From positions 1 through 6,378 of the forward strand of contig DKII01000047.1 in NCBI GenBank assembly GCA_002454125.1: DNA of 6,378 nucleotides, read 5' to 3'. Origin of the DNA: Novosphingobium sp. UBA6722. GTDB taxonomy: Bacteria; Pseudomonadota; Alphaproteobacteria; Sphingomonadales; Sphingomonadaceae. Positions within the stretch are counted from its first letter, which is position 1. Every line of letters begins with the position of its first letter. Both the position numbers and the translations under genes were made by a program. The notes below the pieces were generated by a model, which saw only the letters and a list, made by a program, of their open reading frames with translations, did not search any database and was not told the origin of the DNA. Below are positions 6,131 through 6,378 of the stretch, one piece after another.

Positions 6131-6378
6131 ACTCCACCGTGGTTGCCAGCGCGTTGATGGCGGCAACCGTGATGGCGGAGCCACCGAGGCGTCCTTGCAC
6201 GATGGCAAACGGAATCTGTCCCCATTCGCGCAGAGCGTCCTTGGACTCCGCAGCTCCCACAAAGCCGACCGGGCAGCCGACGATGGCCGCCGGGCGCGGG
6301 CAGTCCGGGTCCTGCAGCATATGGAGCAGATGAAACAGGGCTGTCGGCGCATTGCCGATGGCGACCACGGCGCCGTCC
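6129..6378 (-). CDS. cobH: Precorrin-8X methylmutase, C-terminal part, cut by window edge
   Basis: CobH moves the methyl group from C11 to C12 of precorrin-8x to form hydrogenobyrinic acid. The last 83 codons are visible, ending with TAG at 6131-6129; the start and the N-terminal catalytic histidine known for the family lie beyond the window. The visible part begins DGAVVAIGNAPTALFHLL and continues with PAAIVGCPVGFVGAAESK and GRLGGSAITVAAINALA, the strongly conserved C-terminal pattern of CobH/CbiC. A GTG at 6368-6366 is an internal valine codon, not a start. The gene ends 11 nt before the cobI ATG, with the cobI ribosome binding site overlapping its stop, so cobH and cobI are probably co-transcribed. 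No abnormality is seen in this part. Confidence 0.95.
   Translation of the reverse strand, partial: DGAVVAIGNAPTALFHLLHMLQDPDCPRPAAIVGCPVGFVGAAESKDALREWGQIPFAIVQGRLGGSAITVAAINALATTVE

Overview
The window carries part of an aerobic cobalamin (vitamin B12) corrin-ring cluster, packed almost without intergenic DNA. The high G+C content, the aerobic gene set (cobH, I, J, K, L, E, M, B, A) and the protein sequences suggest an alphaproteobacterium. A sphingomonad-like genome is a guess from overall flavour and was not tested.

Layout from right to left, the direction of transcription for all genes but one: the 3' part of cobH (6129-6378, cut by the window edge), cobI (5395-6117), cobJ (4622-5398), then cobK on the opposite (+) strand (3888-4658), then cobL (2690-3898), cobE (2328-2693), cobM (1546-2331), cobB (236-1549), and the first 79 codons of cobA (1-239, cut by the left edge). 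cobI/cobJ, cobL/cobE, cobE/cobM, cobM/cobB and cobB/cobA each overlap by four bases (ATGA, or GTGA for cobA), a signature of translational coupling. cobK is inverted. Its 5' end overlaps the cobL start and its 3' end overlaps the cobJ end by 37 bp.

Together the genes cover most of the route from uroporphyrinogen III to hydrogenobyrinic acid a,c-diamide. CobA makes precorrin-2, CobI precorrin-3A, CobJ precorrin-4, CobM precorrin-5, CobK reduces precorrin-6A, CobL makes precorrin-8x, CobH isomerises it to hydrogenobyrinic acid, and CobB amidates it. The monooxygenase step (CobG or CobZ, precorrin-3A to 3B) and CobF (precorrin-5 to 6A) are not in the window.

The most notable observation is a TGA stop at codon 10 of cobI. 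It lies inside the conserved N-terminal glycine-rich loop, directly after a well-placed start codon and strong ribosome binding site, while the remaining 230 codons are intact. It is either a sequence error, a recent nonsense mutation in an otherwise intact B12 cluster, or a recoding/readthrough event. No undescribed system is evident otherwise. No RNA genes, mobile elements, CRISPR arrays, riboswitches or convincing intrinsic terminators were seen.
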